Position numbers and translations under genes: made by a program
Part shown: piece by piece, positions 16,835 through 25,132 of the stretch
Layout: each line of letters opens with the position of its first letter
How positions within the stretch are numbered: position 1 is the stretch's first letter
Notes under the pieces: generated by a model
What the model was told of the DNA's origin: nothing
Seen by the model: the letters and a program-made list of their open reading frames with translations, nothing else
Database searches by the model: none
Source of the DNA: Iodobacter violaceini
Lineage (GTDB): Bacteria > Pseudomonadota > Gammaproteobacteria > Burkholderiales > Chitinibacteraceae
NCBI RefSeq assembly: GCF_011601265.1
Contig: NZ_JAAOLX010000006.1
Span: 1 to 64,000, forward strand
Reading direction: 5' to 3'
Length of the DNA: 64,000 bases

Positions 16835-18924
16835 AATCACTTGCACCTTATTTAAGCGCCTTAAAGCAATTCAAACTGGCCGCGCCGCTATTCTTGCTGG
16901 CCATGCTGGCGATGATTATTCTGCCGATTCCGCCGCTGGTATTGGATCTTTTATTCACCTTTAATATTGTGCTGGCCATTATTGTGATGCTGGTGGCGGT
17001 ATCGGTGAAGCGGCCGCTGGATTTCTCTGCCTTCCCAAGCATTATTCTGGCCACCACCCTGCTGCGGCTGACGCTGAATGTGGCCTCCACCCGTGTGGTC
17101 TTACTGCACGGCCATCAGGGCACAGAAGCTGCAGGTAAAGTGATCGAGTCCTTTGGTAAGGTAGTGATCGGCGGTAATTTTGTGGTGGGGATGGTGGTGT
17201 TTGTCATCCTGATGATCATTAACTTTATTGTGGTCACCAAGGGGGCGGAGCGCATTGCCGAAGTCTCAGCCCGCTTTACCCTGGATGCCATGCCCGGCAA
17301 GCAGATGGCGATCGATGCCGATCTGAATGCGGGGCTGATTAATCAGGAACAGGCCCAGAAGCGCCGCCGCGATATTGCCGCAGAAGCCGATTTTTATGGC
17401 TCGATGGATGGTGCATCCAAGTTTGTGCGCGGAGACGCCATTGCCGGTATTTTAATTCTGCTGATCAATCTGATTGGCGGGGTGGCCATTGGCGCGGCCA
17501 TGCACGATTTAAGCATGGGTGAGGCTTTCCGTCTTTATGCACTGATGACCATCGGTGATGGTCTGGTAGCCCAGATCCCCGCCCTGCTGCTGTCGGCCGC
17601 AGCCGCCATTGTCGTGACCCGAGTCAGCGATTCCGGCGATATGCAGGAGCAAATTGGCGAGCAGCTGCTGGCATCCCCAACGGTGCTGATGAGCGCTGCG
17701 GGTATTATGTTTTTGCTGGCAATTATCCCCGGCATGCCGGTGGTGCCTTTTCTGGCCTTTGCTGCCCTGCTGGCTTATTGCGGCTGGAAAATGCATCTGA
17801 ATGCAGAAAAGAATCCCAAGCCTGCTCAGGATTTAAAAGCCATCGAATCGGCACTGCTCAGCAGCGATGAGGCCGAGCTGGATTGGCAAGCCCTGCCTTA
17901 TGTCGATGTGTTATCTATATCGCTGGGTTATAAATTAGTCAGCCTGATGGATAAGGAGCAAGGCGCGCCGCTGAGTAAACGCATCCGTGGCGTGCGCCAG
18001 ACGCTCAGCGAAAACATGGGTATTTTGCTGCCCCATATCGCCATGCGGGATGATCTGCGCATCAAGCCTTCGCAATACACCATTCGCCTCAATGGCAGCG
18101 TGGTGGCACAGGCCGAGGTGTTTAGCGATCACCTGATGGCTATTCCATCGCCTGAGGTGTATGGCAATCTGGACGGCATTCCCGGCGTTGATCCTGCCTA
18201 CGGCATGCCAGTCACCTGGATTGCCAGCGGCGACAAAGCCAATGCGCTGGGGCTGGGTTATCAGGTGATCGACTGCCCAAGCGTAATTGCCACCCACTTA
18301 AATAAAGTCATCCGCAGCCATCTGGCCGAGTTGTTCCGCCACGACGATGTCAGCGCCTTATCGGAGCGACTTACCGTGCTGGCACCCAAGCTTGCCAGCG
18401 CACTGAATACCGCACTGAATGCCAACCAGCTGCTGCGCGTTTACCGCTATTTGCTGGAAGAAAACGTCTCGCTCAAAGACATCGTGCCAATCGCCACCAC
18501 GCTGGTCGACGCCGCCGACAACGCCAAAGACCCCATCATGCTGGCCGCCGAAGTACGCTGTACCTTAAAGCGCCAAATCGCCCAAGCCATTCTGGGCAAT
18601 AAGAGCGAAATCAAAGCCTTTAACCTCAGCGCCGAGCTGGAAAACATGCTGTTAGGATCGCTCAGCCAGGCCCAGCAAAATGGCAAGGTGACCTTAGACA
18701 GCTTCCCGATTGATCCAAATGTACTCAGCCAGCTGCAAAGCAATATGCCGCTGGTACGTGAGCAGCTCAAACAGCAAAGCGCCCCGCCAATTCTGCTGGT
18801 GATGCCACAAATCCGCCCCCTGCTGGCCCGCTACGGCCGCTTGTTTTCACCAGGGCTGCATGTGCTTTCTTATAACGAGATTCCGGATAATTATGATGTG
18901 AGTTTGGTTGGAACCATGGGGTGA
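16831..18924 (+). CDS. flhA: Flagellar export gate protein FlhA
   Basis: This 697-residue protein is the large export gate. Eight hydrophobic helices fill the first 320 residues, with the highly conserved cytoplasmic loop (GAERIAEVSARFTLDAMPGKQMAIDADLNAG, seen in parts). The C-terminal half is the ring-forming domain that docks chaperones and substrates. Length and motifs are typical of flagellar FlhA. It is the last gene of the plus-strand operon. Confidence 0.97.
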   Translation: MKSLAPYLSALKQFKLAAPLFLLAMLAMIILPIPPLVLDLLFTFNIVLAIIVMLVAVSVKRPLDFSAFPSIILATTLLRLTLNVASTRVVLLHGHQGTEAAGKVIESFGKVVIGGNFVVGMVVFVILMIINFIVVTKGAERIAEVSARFTLDAMPGKQMAIDADLNAGLINQEQAQKRRRDIAAEADFYGSMDGASKFVRGDAIAGILILLINLIGGVAIGAAMHDLSMGEAFRLYALMTIGDGLVAQIPALLLSAAAAIVVTRVSDSGDMQEQIGEQLLASPTVLMSAAGIMFLLAIIPGMPVVPFLAFAALLAYCGWKMHLNAEKNPKPAQDLKAIESALLSSDEAELDWQALPYVDVLSISLGYKLVSLMDKEQGAPLSKRIRGVRQTLSENMGILLPHIAMRDDLRIKPSQYTIRLNGSVVAQAEVFSDHLMAIPSPEVYGNLDGIPGVDPAYGMPVTWIASGDKANALGLGYQVIDCPSVIATHLNKVIRSHLAELFRHDDVSALSERLTVLAPKLASALNTALNANQLLRVYRYLLEENVSLKDIVPIATTLVDAADNAKDPIMLAAEVRCTLKRQIAQAILGNKSEIKAFNLSAELENMLLGSLSQAQQNGKVTLDSFPIDPNVLSQLQSNMPLVREQLKQQSAPPILLVMPQIRPLLARYGRLFSPGLHVLSYNEIPDNYDVSLVGTMG

Positions 18925-19223
18925 TGGCGTTTCTAATCCCAAGTATTGAAACACGGCAAGGGAATACAAGCTCGCCGGCCAAAGCCATCAATGCCTGTTT
19001 TAGGGCCTCCGGCACGTTGATTTTAGAATGGCAGCCGCTGCGGAAGTTTGAGGTACTTGCTCCCCCCTTTGAAAAAGGGGGGAGGCTGCAGCGCTGAAAC
19101 GACGGCTAAAGTTGTGGAGTGATTGTGCTTTGAAAACATTTCAGACACAGTCAAATGTTTTGCCTTTTTCCGTGAAATGCCGCTTTCTCTGCGCTCTCTG
19201 TATTTCAAGAATAAGTTTTCTGC
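18925..19223. other. Intergenic stretch with hairpin and repeat remnant
   Basis: This convergent gap between flhA and the FliK-like gene holds no supported gene. Around 18998-19025 it carries a short remnant resembling the GTGCC-end of the dispersed repeat. At about 19060-19083 there is a hairpin of CTCCCCCC and GGGGGGAG arms, which could stop transcription from either side but has no U-run. Confidence 0.5.
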
Positions 19224-20129
19224 TCAAGCATCCATCGCTTCCAATAAAACCAGTACTTCAGCAGCAAATTTGAATAAGGGCAACGAAAGCTGGGCTGCAC
19301 TCAAGGTGGCGGCTTTGCTGGCGGGCATGCTGCGAAGACGCTGTTGCCCAGAGACACTAAAACGAACTAAGCGCAAACCAAGCCGCATCGCCACGGCTTT
19401 GAAGTGATATTCCAAAGCACCCAGCTCATCGTTCCAAAGCTCATCGGCCCACAGGCTAAGCGCCAGATTCTTTGCGCTCTGACTGAGTACCAGCTTAATT
19501 GCTCCCCATTTTGGCAAGACAATCTCCAGCAGCAGCTCAAGCGGCGCAGGGTATGCAGTGCGGCTTTCAGGGGAGTCTTCCTCAGCCAACCACAACCTTA
19601 ATACGGGGCCGCCCCACAACCATAGCGGGATATTGGCCGATTCGGCAGGAGCTTGCTGGCTGAGCAATTGCGGGCTGAATAAACTGCCTGCGGCAAATTG
19701 CCCGCCATCTTGCGCCGCACGCATTGCAAGGTAAGAAATCGTCCCAAGTAATTGCACCCGCCAGGCATTAGCCAGCTCGGCAATTTGAGGCTTATGCCTG
19801 GAAAATCTGGGGTTATCCCGTAAAACCAGTGCATCCAGCAAGCCTTCATTTGTTGATACTTGTGGCCTGGGCTTAGTTTCCAGTGCGAGTAATAAGCGGG
19901 GCTGATTTTCCAGAACACGCAATAAAAGCGGCTTGTTTAAAGGCCAGTCTGCAGCCAGCTCCGGCAGACAAATATTAAGCTCTACCCCGGCGGCACTGCG
20001 TAAATGCAGCTCGCCACAAGGCTGGCGGGCAATAATATCCAGCAAGAGCAATTCATTACTTTTAAACTGGCTGGCCAGGGTTTCCTGCACCCGTGGTGTA
20101 AGGCCTGTGCTGCACACTCTTCCCAGCAT
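19224..20129 (-). CDS. FliK-like protein with C-terminal Flg_hook-type domain
   Basis: This 301-residue protein of uncertain role lies just downstream of the flagellin gene. Residues about 215-275 show the alternating pattern of a Flg_hook domain (LPKWGAIKLVLSQ, then ALSLWADELWNDELGALEYH and LRLVRFSVSG). The N-terminal half has LLRVLENQPRLLLALE, reminiscent of FliK-related proteins. The start at 20129 lies after the flagellin terminator and has a GGGA ribosome site. It may be a second hook-length or export regulator. Alternatively it is a FliK-like relic; no frame damage is seen. Confidence 0.6.
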   Translation of the reverse strand: MLGRVCSTGLTPRVQETLASQFKSNELLLLDIIARQPCGELHLRSAAGVELNICLPELAADWPLNKPLLLRVLENQPRLLLALETKPRPQVSTNEGLLDALVLRDNPRFSRHKPQIAELANAWRVQLLGTISYLAMRAAQDGGQFAAGSLFSPQLLSQQAPAESANIPLWLWGGPVLRLWLAEEDSPESRTAYPAPLELLLEIVLPKWGAIKLVLSQSAKNLALSLWADELWNDELGALEYHFKAVAMRLGLRLVRFSVSGQQRLRSMPASKAATLSAAQLSLPLFKFAAEVLVLLEAMDA

Positions 20130-20144
20130 TTTTAAGTCCCAAGC

Positions 20145-20178
20145 TAAAAAAAAACCAGCCACAAAAGCAGCTGGTTTA
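20145..20178 (-). terminator. Intrinsic terminator of the flagellin gene
   Basis: On the minus strand, AAACCAGC and GCTGGTTT form an 8-bp stem with a ten-base loop, followed by a run of T. It lies 20 bp after the flagellin stop and before the FliK-like start, so the latter would be read mostly by readthrough. Confidence 0.88.
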
Positions 20179-20199
20179 TTGATCCGGAGAAAAACCGGA

Positions 20200-21054
20200 T
20201 TATTGCATCAGAGACATCACCATTTGGCTCATAGAACCGCTTTGCTTCAGCATCGAAGTACCGGCTTGCATCAGCATCTGGTTAGAAGTCATTTTTGCTT
20301 GCTCAGTAGCGTAGTCAGTATCCATGATACGACCCTTAGCCATCTTGGTGTTGCTGTCCATATTGCCCAGGTTGTTATAAACGTGGTCAAGACGGTTGGC
20401 ATTGGCACCAAGATCTGAGCGAACTGTACCTACTGCTTTCAGTGCGGTATCCAACAAGGTGATTTGCGCGTTAGCCGTGGTCATTTCTGCACCAGCTGAA
20501 CCATCGGTATAGCCTTTAGAAGCCGCTTTCAGCGCATCATCCAGCGCTTTCATATTGGTCTTCATATCGACAGACATCTTTTCTGCAGCGCTGGAGCCGA
20601 TTTGGAAATCAATGGCAGCTGCACCTAATTTGCCTGTAACGCCTAATAATTTATCGCCACCAAACGAAGTGTTGGTCACGATATTGTTCATTTCTTTACC
20701 CAGAGCATCAAACTCTGCCTGCATCGCTGCTTTGTCGTCTGTTGATGCGGTCGCATTCGCGCCTTCAGTAGCAAGGTCTTTCATACGCAATAAGATATTG
20801 CTTACTTCACCCAAAGCGCCTTCAGCAGTTTGCAACATGCTGATACCGTTTTGGGTGTTCTTCATCGCAGCCTGCATACCACGGCTTTGCGCGTCCATAC
20901 GTGTGGCAATTTGCAAGCCAGCAGCGTCGTCCATTGCAGAATTGATGCGCAAACCTGTACCCAGACGAGTCATGGATGTGGTCAGAGCTGATTGGCTGGT
21001 GCCCAGGTTACGTTGGGTAGAAAGGGCTGCGGCGTTTGTGTGCAGGCTCAACAT
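20200..21054 (-). CDS. lafA: Flagellin, short methionine-rich lateral type
   Basis: This 284-residue filament subunit has the flagellin N-terminal domain (SLHTNAAALSTQRNLG, GTGLRINSAMDDAAGLQIATR) and C-terminal domain (LGANANRLDHVYNNLGNM). The variable middle is nearly absent. Counting gives 25 Met (8.8%), far above usual flagellins, with a Met-rich C-terminus. The start at 21054 gives the standard N-terminus and has a GGAG site. It has its own sigma-28-like promoter and terminator. Its position away from fliD differs from lafA-lafB order in other laf loci. Confidence 0.95.
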   Translation of the reverse strand: MLSLHTNAAALSTQRNLGTSQSALTTSMTRLGTGLRINSAMDDAAGLQIATRMDAQSRGMQAAMKNTQNGISMLQTAEGALGEVSNILLRMKDLATEGANATASTDDKAAMQAEFDALGKEMNNIVTNTSFGGDKLLGVTGKLGAAAIDFQIGSSAAEKMSVDMKTNMKALDDALKAASKGYTDGSAGAEMTTANAQITLLDTALKAVGTVRSDLGANANRLDHVYNNLGNMDSNTKMAKGRIMDTDYATEQAKMTSNQMLMQAGTSMLKQSGSMSQMVMSLMQ

Positions 21055-21112
21055 GGGGAAGAACTCCAAATGACAAAGTAACGGCACCCGCCATTGGGCG
21101 CCTCTGCCTATC

Positions 21113-21141
21113 CAAGGCGGCAAGCCCGTGGAAATTCTTAA
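21113..21141 (-). promoter_or_regulatory. Candidate LafS (sigma-28) promoter of the flagellin gene
   Basis: TTAAGAAT is followed at the common spacing by GCCGCCTTG on the minus strand, 59 bp before the start codon. It is one of four sites with identical geometry. Late expression of flagellin under sigma-28 is the general rule. Confidence 0.55.
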
Positions 21142-21184
21142 GTAGTATATTAGTAAATATTTACATACAAGCTGTAGAGGGCGG

Positions 21185-21270
21185 AGGAGAACCCAAATCT
21201 TGAACCACGGAGGGGATAGAGAACACGGAGTTTCATGGAGAAAAACAAAGACAGAGTAAAAACACTTGGT
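21185..21270 (+). repeat. Second repeat family, copy A
   Basis: A stretch beginning with CAAATCTTGAACCACGGAGG and running through AACACGGAGTTTCATGG recurs at about 42170-42240, 61589-61640 and, inverted, 40475-40516. Here it lies just before a copy of the large structured repeat, as it does at 42170. Confidence 0.75.
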
Positions 21271-21500
21271 TTGGTTTGAAATAATTTCAATGCACAAGCA
21301 TGCATTTATTATCACAGCTCGTAGCACGAGGCTAAAATTTCCCCTTGAAGCACGCCGAACGAGGAATAATCAGATCGGGGTTGCGGCAAAGGGGTAGCGG
21401 GCTTGCTCCCGCGCAGCCTTTGTCACCGAGCTGATTATCCGCAGTGAGGGGCTTTCGTGCTTCGTGGGGTCGCCTTCTTTTGGTTCTTTTCTTGGCGAAG

Positions 21501-22791
21501 TGTATAGACCATAGACATGGGTAACACTTGTGCGGGGACATAGGTAACACTTTGGCGGTGTTTTTAACCGCTTGGGATGCCTACTTACCATGCCTTGGAT
21601 GCCCATCAATATCATGTCTATTCGCTCAGAATTTGTACTCCTTACACTACAAGATCATTGTAATTTTAAAGCGCTTTGCCAGCGTTTCGGCATCTCAACT
21701 AAAACAGGCTACAAGTGGCGGCAGCGCTATCTGGATAACCCCCAAGAGGGCTTTCAAGATCGATCGCGCCGCCCCAAATCATCACCGGCACTGACTACAG
21801 CAGAAATCGAAACCCTCGTTGTAGATCTGCGCCAGAAGCACCCTGTTTGGGGCGGACGCAAACTCCATCGAAGGCTGTTGGAGCTGGGGCATGTAGATGT
21901 TCCTGCGCCAAGCACCATCACCAATATTCTGCATCGCCATGGCGTAATATCCGCTCAGGCCCGTGAACAAGCCCAGCACTGGCAGCGTTTCGAACATGAT
22001 CAGCCGAATGCTTTATGGCAAATCGACTTCAAAGGTAACTTCAATACTGCCCAGCAAATGTGCTTTCCCCTGACGTTATTGGACGACCATTCTCGCTTTA
22101 ATCTCACCTTAACCGCTTGTGGCAAAACCACTGCAGCCATTGTCCAGACGCACTTAACAGATGTGTTCCTTCGCTATGGCTTGCCTGCTCGTATCAACGC
22201 TGACAACGGTTCCCCATGGGGAAGCTCCAGTGATGCCAGCCATGGCATCAGCCAGCTCTCCATCTGGTTAATCCGTTTGGGCATCCACGTTAGCCATAGC
22301 CGTCCGGGACATCCGCAAACCAATGGCAAAGACGAGCGCTTTCATCGCACACTCAAAGCCGAAGTCTTAAATGGGCAGGCATTCCGCGATTTAGCCCATG
22401 TTCAGCATGCATTTAATGACTGGCGCACGGTTTATAACGAGCAGCGCCCGCATGAAGCCTTAGGGTTGGCCACACCGATTACCCGCTATAAACCGAGCTT
22501 AATTGCCATGCCTTCTGCTTTACCTGAAATTGAATACGGCCCCAACGATCAAGTCATTCCTGTGGGCTGGGGTGGCGAAGTAAAATTACAAAATTATAAA
22601 TTTAAAGTGTCTAGTGCCTTACATCGTTTACCTATCGCACTGCGTGCAGATAGCCTAAACGATGGGGTATTCGACCTCTATTTTTGCCATCAGCGCTTCG
22701 GGCAAATCGATTTGAATGCCTTGCGGTTAAACGACTAAAATGTGTTACCCATGTGTCCGCACGTATGTTACCTATGTCTCCGGTCTATACA
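21501..22791 (+). mobile_element. IS481-family insertion sequence, intact
   Basis: This 1,291-bp element is bounded by perfect 10-bp inverted ends (TGTATAGACC and GGTCTATACA) and flanked by a 6-bp direct repeat GCGAAG (21495-21500 and 22792-22797). Subterminal GTAACAC repeats are seen at both ends. It carries one full transposase. The clean target duplication suggests a fairly recent insertion. It lies between the flagellin gene and lafW, inside a structured repeat. Confidence 0.95.
21590..22738 (+). CDS. IS481-family transposase
   Basis: This 382-residue DDE transposase is complete. The start at 21590 gives the usual MPW N-terminus, then a helix-turn-helix (FKALCQRFGISTKTGYKW) and the integrase core. 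Catalytic residues are visible in WQIDFKGNF, INADNGSPWG and KDERFHRTLKAE, followed by NEQRPHEALG. No frameshift is present, so the element could still be active. Confidence 0.95.
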   Translation: MPWMPINIMSIRSEFVLLTLQDHCNFKALCQRFGISTKTGYKWRQRYLDNPQEGFQDRSRRPKSSPALTTAEIETLVVDLRQKHPVWGGRKLHRRLLELGHVDVPAPSTITNILHRHGVISAQAREQAQHWQRFEHDQPNALWQIDFKGNFNTAQQMCFPLTLLDDHSRFNLTLTACGKTTAAIVQTHLTDVFLRYGLPARINADNGSPWGSSSDASHGISQLSIWLIRLGIHVSHSRPGHPQTNGKDERFHRTLKAEVLNGQAFRDLAHVQHAFNDWRTVYNEQRPHEALGLATPITRYKPSLIAMPSALPEIEYGPNDQVIPVGWGGEVKLQNYKFKVSSALHRLPIALRADSLNDGVFDLYFCHQRFGQIDLNALRLND

Positions 22792-22938
22792 GCGAAGCAA
22801 GAAAAGAACGCCCCCGCGGTGGCTACCGCTCCTAAATCAACGTGCCGAAGGCACTAAAAAGACCTTTTTGACTATGCTTAGCCCCTTGATTTAATTAGTA
22901 GCTTTATCTTGTAACCCAAGCTACAAATGCATCACCAC

Positions 22939-23976
22939 TTATCTCAACGCCAGCAAAGACAACACCCGATAACGACTCATCCCCATCAAGGCCGGGGCAA
23001 TGTCACTAAAGAATCGGTAATCACTGCTTTGATTAAAACGCGCATTAAAATCGCCCACAAAGCTTTGCGCCCATTGCGATTCATTCATGGTGGAGAGCTG
23101 CTCAATCGCCAGCTTCGCCTCGCCCATGGCGCTGCTGATAGCGGCACGGGTTTGCTCCAGCTGCTCAAGTGCAATCACTACTTTTTGCAAACTCTGCCGC
23201 ACGCTGGCGTGGTCATCAACAGCCCAGCTGTTGGGCGAGATGGCGACGGCTTCGCTTTCAATTTTTAAACGATTAGCCTGGCCGGCAGGAAAACGAATTC
23301 CCCCTCCCCGAATCGCCAGCTTATTTTGCAGTGGCGCTAAGGCGTCTTCAGCTACCGAAAAAGTGAGTGCGCCGCTTTGATCGGCTTCGGTACGGATACC
23401 CGATGGCGCAAGGGCGCGGTTAAACTGGCGCAATACATTTTCACTGCTGACCTCAGAGCCTACCGCCACCGAGGCGGGGCCGGTGCCGCGCACGCCGGTA
23501 TAAAAAGTCAGCATTTCTGCCTGGCCGCTGCTTAAGGATTCCAGCTCCAGGCCACGAATACGGAAGACTTCTTTTGCATCCTGAGCCAAATGAAACTTTA
23601 AACGGCCATCCACACTGCCACCGGTGCGCTGGCTGCGATCAGCCCAAAGAGCAGAAAACCCAGCCACTTTAGCACCCAGATCGCCCGCATCTACCCTGCG
23701 CTGCCCCAGCTCCTGGCTTAATTTCAGCTTTAGGCTGGTGAGCTGATCGCTAAGCTCATCGACGTAATCCAGCGCCCGCTGCCCGGCCGTCAGTTGCTCA
23801 TTCAGCTGAGTGCTGTAACGCCACACGCCAAGGCGCTCGCCTTTTTGCTCACGCACAGGTGCCAGCGCGCCTGATGCTGCTGGCGCGGCAGCAGAAACCG
23901 GTCTGCTGTTAATCCCAAGGCTGCTGCCTGATTTAAGACTGCTATCCAGCCTGGGCAACGGTACTGCCATACCCAT
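22939..23976 (-). CDS. lafW: LafW-like flagellar accessory protein
   Basis: This 345-residue protein starts with a low-complexity Ala/Ser/Pro segment and contains flagellin-like helical stretches near both ends (RALDYVDELSDQLTSLKLKLSQ; residues 270-345). In Flag-2 lateral loci a hook-associated-like gene, lafW, lies next to flgL; the position here is the same. The role is unknown; a filament-related or hook-junction factor is plausible. The ATG has an AAGGAT site six bases before it. The symbol is by position and general features, not by a clear motif. Confidence 0.55.
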   Translation of the reverse strand: MGMAVPLPRLDSSLKSGSSLGINSRPVSAAAPAASGALAPVREQKGERLGVWRYSTQLNEQLTAGQRALDYVDELSDQLTSLKLKLSQELGQRRVDAGDLGAKVAGFSALWADRSQRTGGSVDGRLKFHLAQDAKEVFRIRGLELESLSSGQAEMLTFYTGVRGTGPASVAVGSEVSSENVLRQFNRALAPSGIRTEADQSGALTFSVAEDALAPLQNKLAIRGGGIRFPAGQANRLKIESEAVAISPNSWAVDDHASVRQSLQKVVIALEQLEQTRAAISSAMGEAKLAIEQLSTMNESQWAQSFVGDFNARFNQSSDYRFFSDIAPALMGMSRYRVLSLLALR

Positions 23977-24082
23977 TTATCCTTTTAAATCACTTCAAAA
24001 TGCCCAAACGCCCACAACAGTATATAAGTCATGCTTGCCAGGCTGGAGCGCAACGACTTCATCTCTGCGCGTCCTGCTTCAT

Positions 24083-24979
24083 TTAAATCGCGTCAAATAA
24101 AGTCAGGCTGCTGATCTTGCCATATGCCTTTTGCGAAGCTTGTAAAGCCAGCTTATAGCTATCCATCGAAATCATCGCTTCACCATAATCGAGGCTGCCT
24201 AATAAGCGTGCCGATTGCTGATTCGATAAGCTGACATTGGCGTGATTGTCTTCCATCATCTGCATATTATTTTGCGCGCCGCCCAGATTGGCGATCTTGC
24301 TGCCCACACTTCTGAGTGCCACATCAATCCCGTTAATACCCTGCTCTACTGCCGGGCGATAGCCTGTGGCGGGTGGATTTTGCAGCGCAGTAATGGCCAG
24401 ATCAAGCTGGTTTAATAACGCCGCCATTTCTGGCAATGCCACATTTGAAGCCTGTGTTACGCCATTGCCCACCACCACTAACTGCTGATCACTATTGCCC
24501 AGAGCGGTATAGCGGCTGCCCGCTGCGGCTGTGTTATCCAGGCCCAAAGTAGCCGTAGAGCTGGCTGTGCCAGAGAAATAATAATGCCCTTCCTGATCCC
24601 TGGTATTGCTCGTGAAATACAGGCTGTCCCTCAGGCTGACCAGGCTGGCAGCGATGTCTTTTACATCTTCTTTAGAGACCGTATCGTCCGCGCCAAGGAG
24701 CAGCACACGCGCCTGCATCAGATCCTGCGTCATACCATCCAGATAAGATTCGTTCATAGATAAGCGCGAGCGCAGCGCGCCGATATTGCTGGTGTACTGG
24801 GTGATTGCGGCTTCTTCACGCTCTAACCGCAGCAAACGCACGCTGGAAATCGGGTCTTCTGAAGGAAGTAAATAACGCTTACCCGATGACATTTTTTGCA
24901 GCAGCTCGGCCATATTGCCCGAAGCCGATTGCAAAGATTCATTCATGGTTGTTTGTAACTGGGTACTGGCGATACGCAT
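24083..24979 (-). CDS. flgL: Hook-filament junction protein FlgL
   Basis: This 298-residue secreted protein is the second junction ring between hook and filament. The N-terminal coil (MRIASTQLQTTMNESLQSA, then MSSGKRYLLPSEDPISSVRLLRL) and the flagellin-like C-terminal helix (DYGEAMISMDSYKLALQASQKAY) are clear. The start at 24979 is set by a GGAG site and the family N-terminus. It follows flgK with a 153-bp gap that holds a GTCATCCCCGG-type repeat. Confidence 0.95.
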   Translation of the reverse strand: MRIASTQLQTTMNESLQSASGNMAELLQKMSSGKRYLLPSEDPISSVRLLRLEREEAAITQYTSNIGALRSRLSMNESYLDGMTQDLMQARVLLLGADDTVSKEDVKDIAASLVSLRDSLYFTSNTRDQEGHYYFSGTASSTATLGLDNTAAAGSRYTALGNSDQQLVVVGNGVTQASNVALPEMAALLNQLDLAITALQNPPATGYRPAVEQGINGIDVALRSVGSKIANLGGAQNNMQMMEDNHANVSLSNQQSARLLGSLDYGEAMISMDSYKLALQASQKAYGKISSLTLFDAI

Positions 24980-25132
24980 AAAAACTCCGTCAATCAAATA
25001 TTGCGCCGCCCAGATCTGAGGACATCACGCACAACTGCTTAGCAACTAAACACTTCCGTCATCCCCGGGTGTTTTTATCAGGAATCCAGCAACGGGACTC
25101 CCGCCTGTGCGGCAAAGACGCCTGGCAATAAA

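Larger units (their letters stand above)
21337..22858 (+). repeat. Dispersed structured repeat, copy R3, interrupted by an insertion sequence
   Basis: The left part is 21337-21500 and the right part 22798-22858; between them lie the IS and its duplicated target. The middle differs completely from R1, yet it folds into a stem from ATAATCAG/CTGATTAT, TCGG/CCGA, CAAAGG/CCTTTG and GCGGG/CCCGC. The flanks (GAGCGAGG-like start, GTTCTTTTCTTG hairpin, GCGGT/ACCGC hairpin, GTGCC end) match the other copies. Confidence 0.85.

Noticed and set aside
21572-21589. Longer transposase start at a TTG
   Set aside because: The ATG at 21590 gives the standard MPW N-terminus of the IS481 family.
25040-25125. GTCATCCCCGGGTG stretch between flgL and flgK as a terminator
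   Set aside because: It resembles common intergenic palindromes of the GTCATTCCCGC type, but I see no T-run and only one clear copy here.
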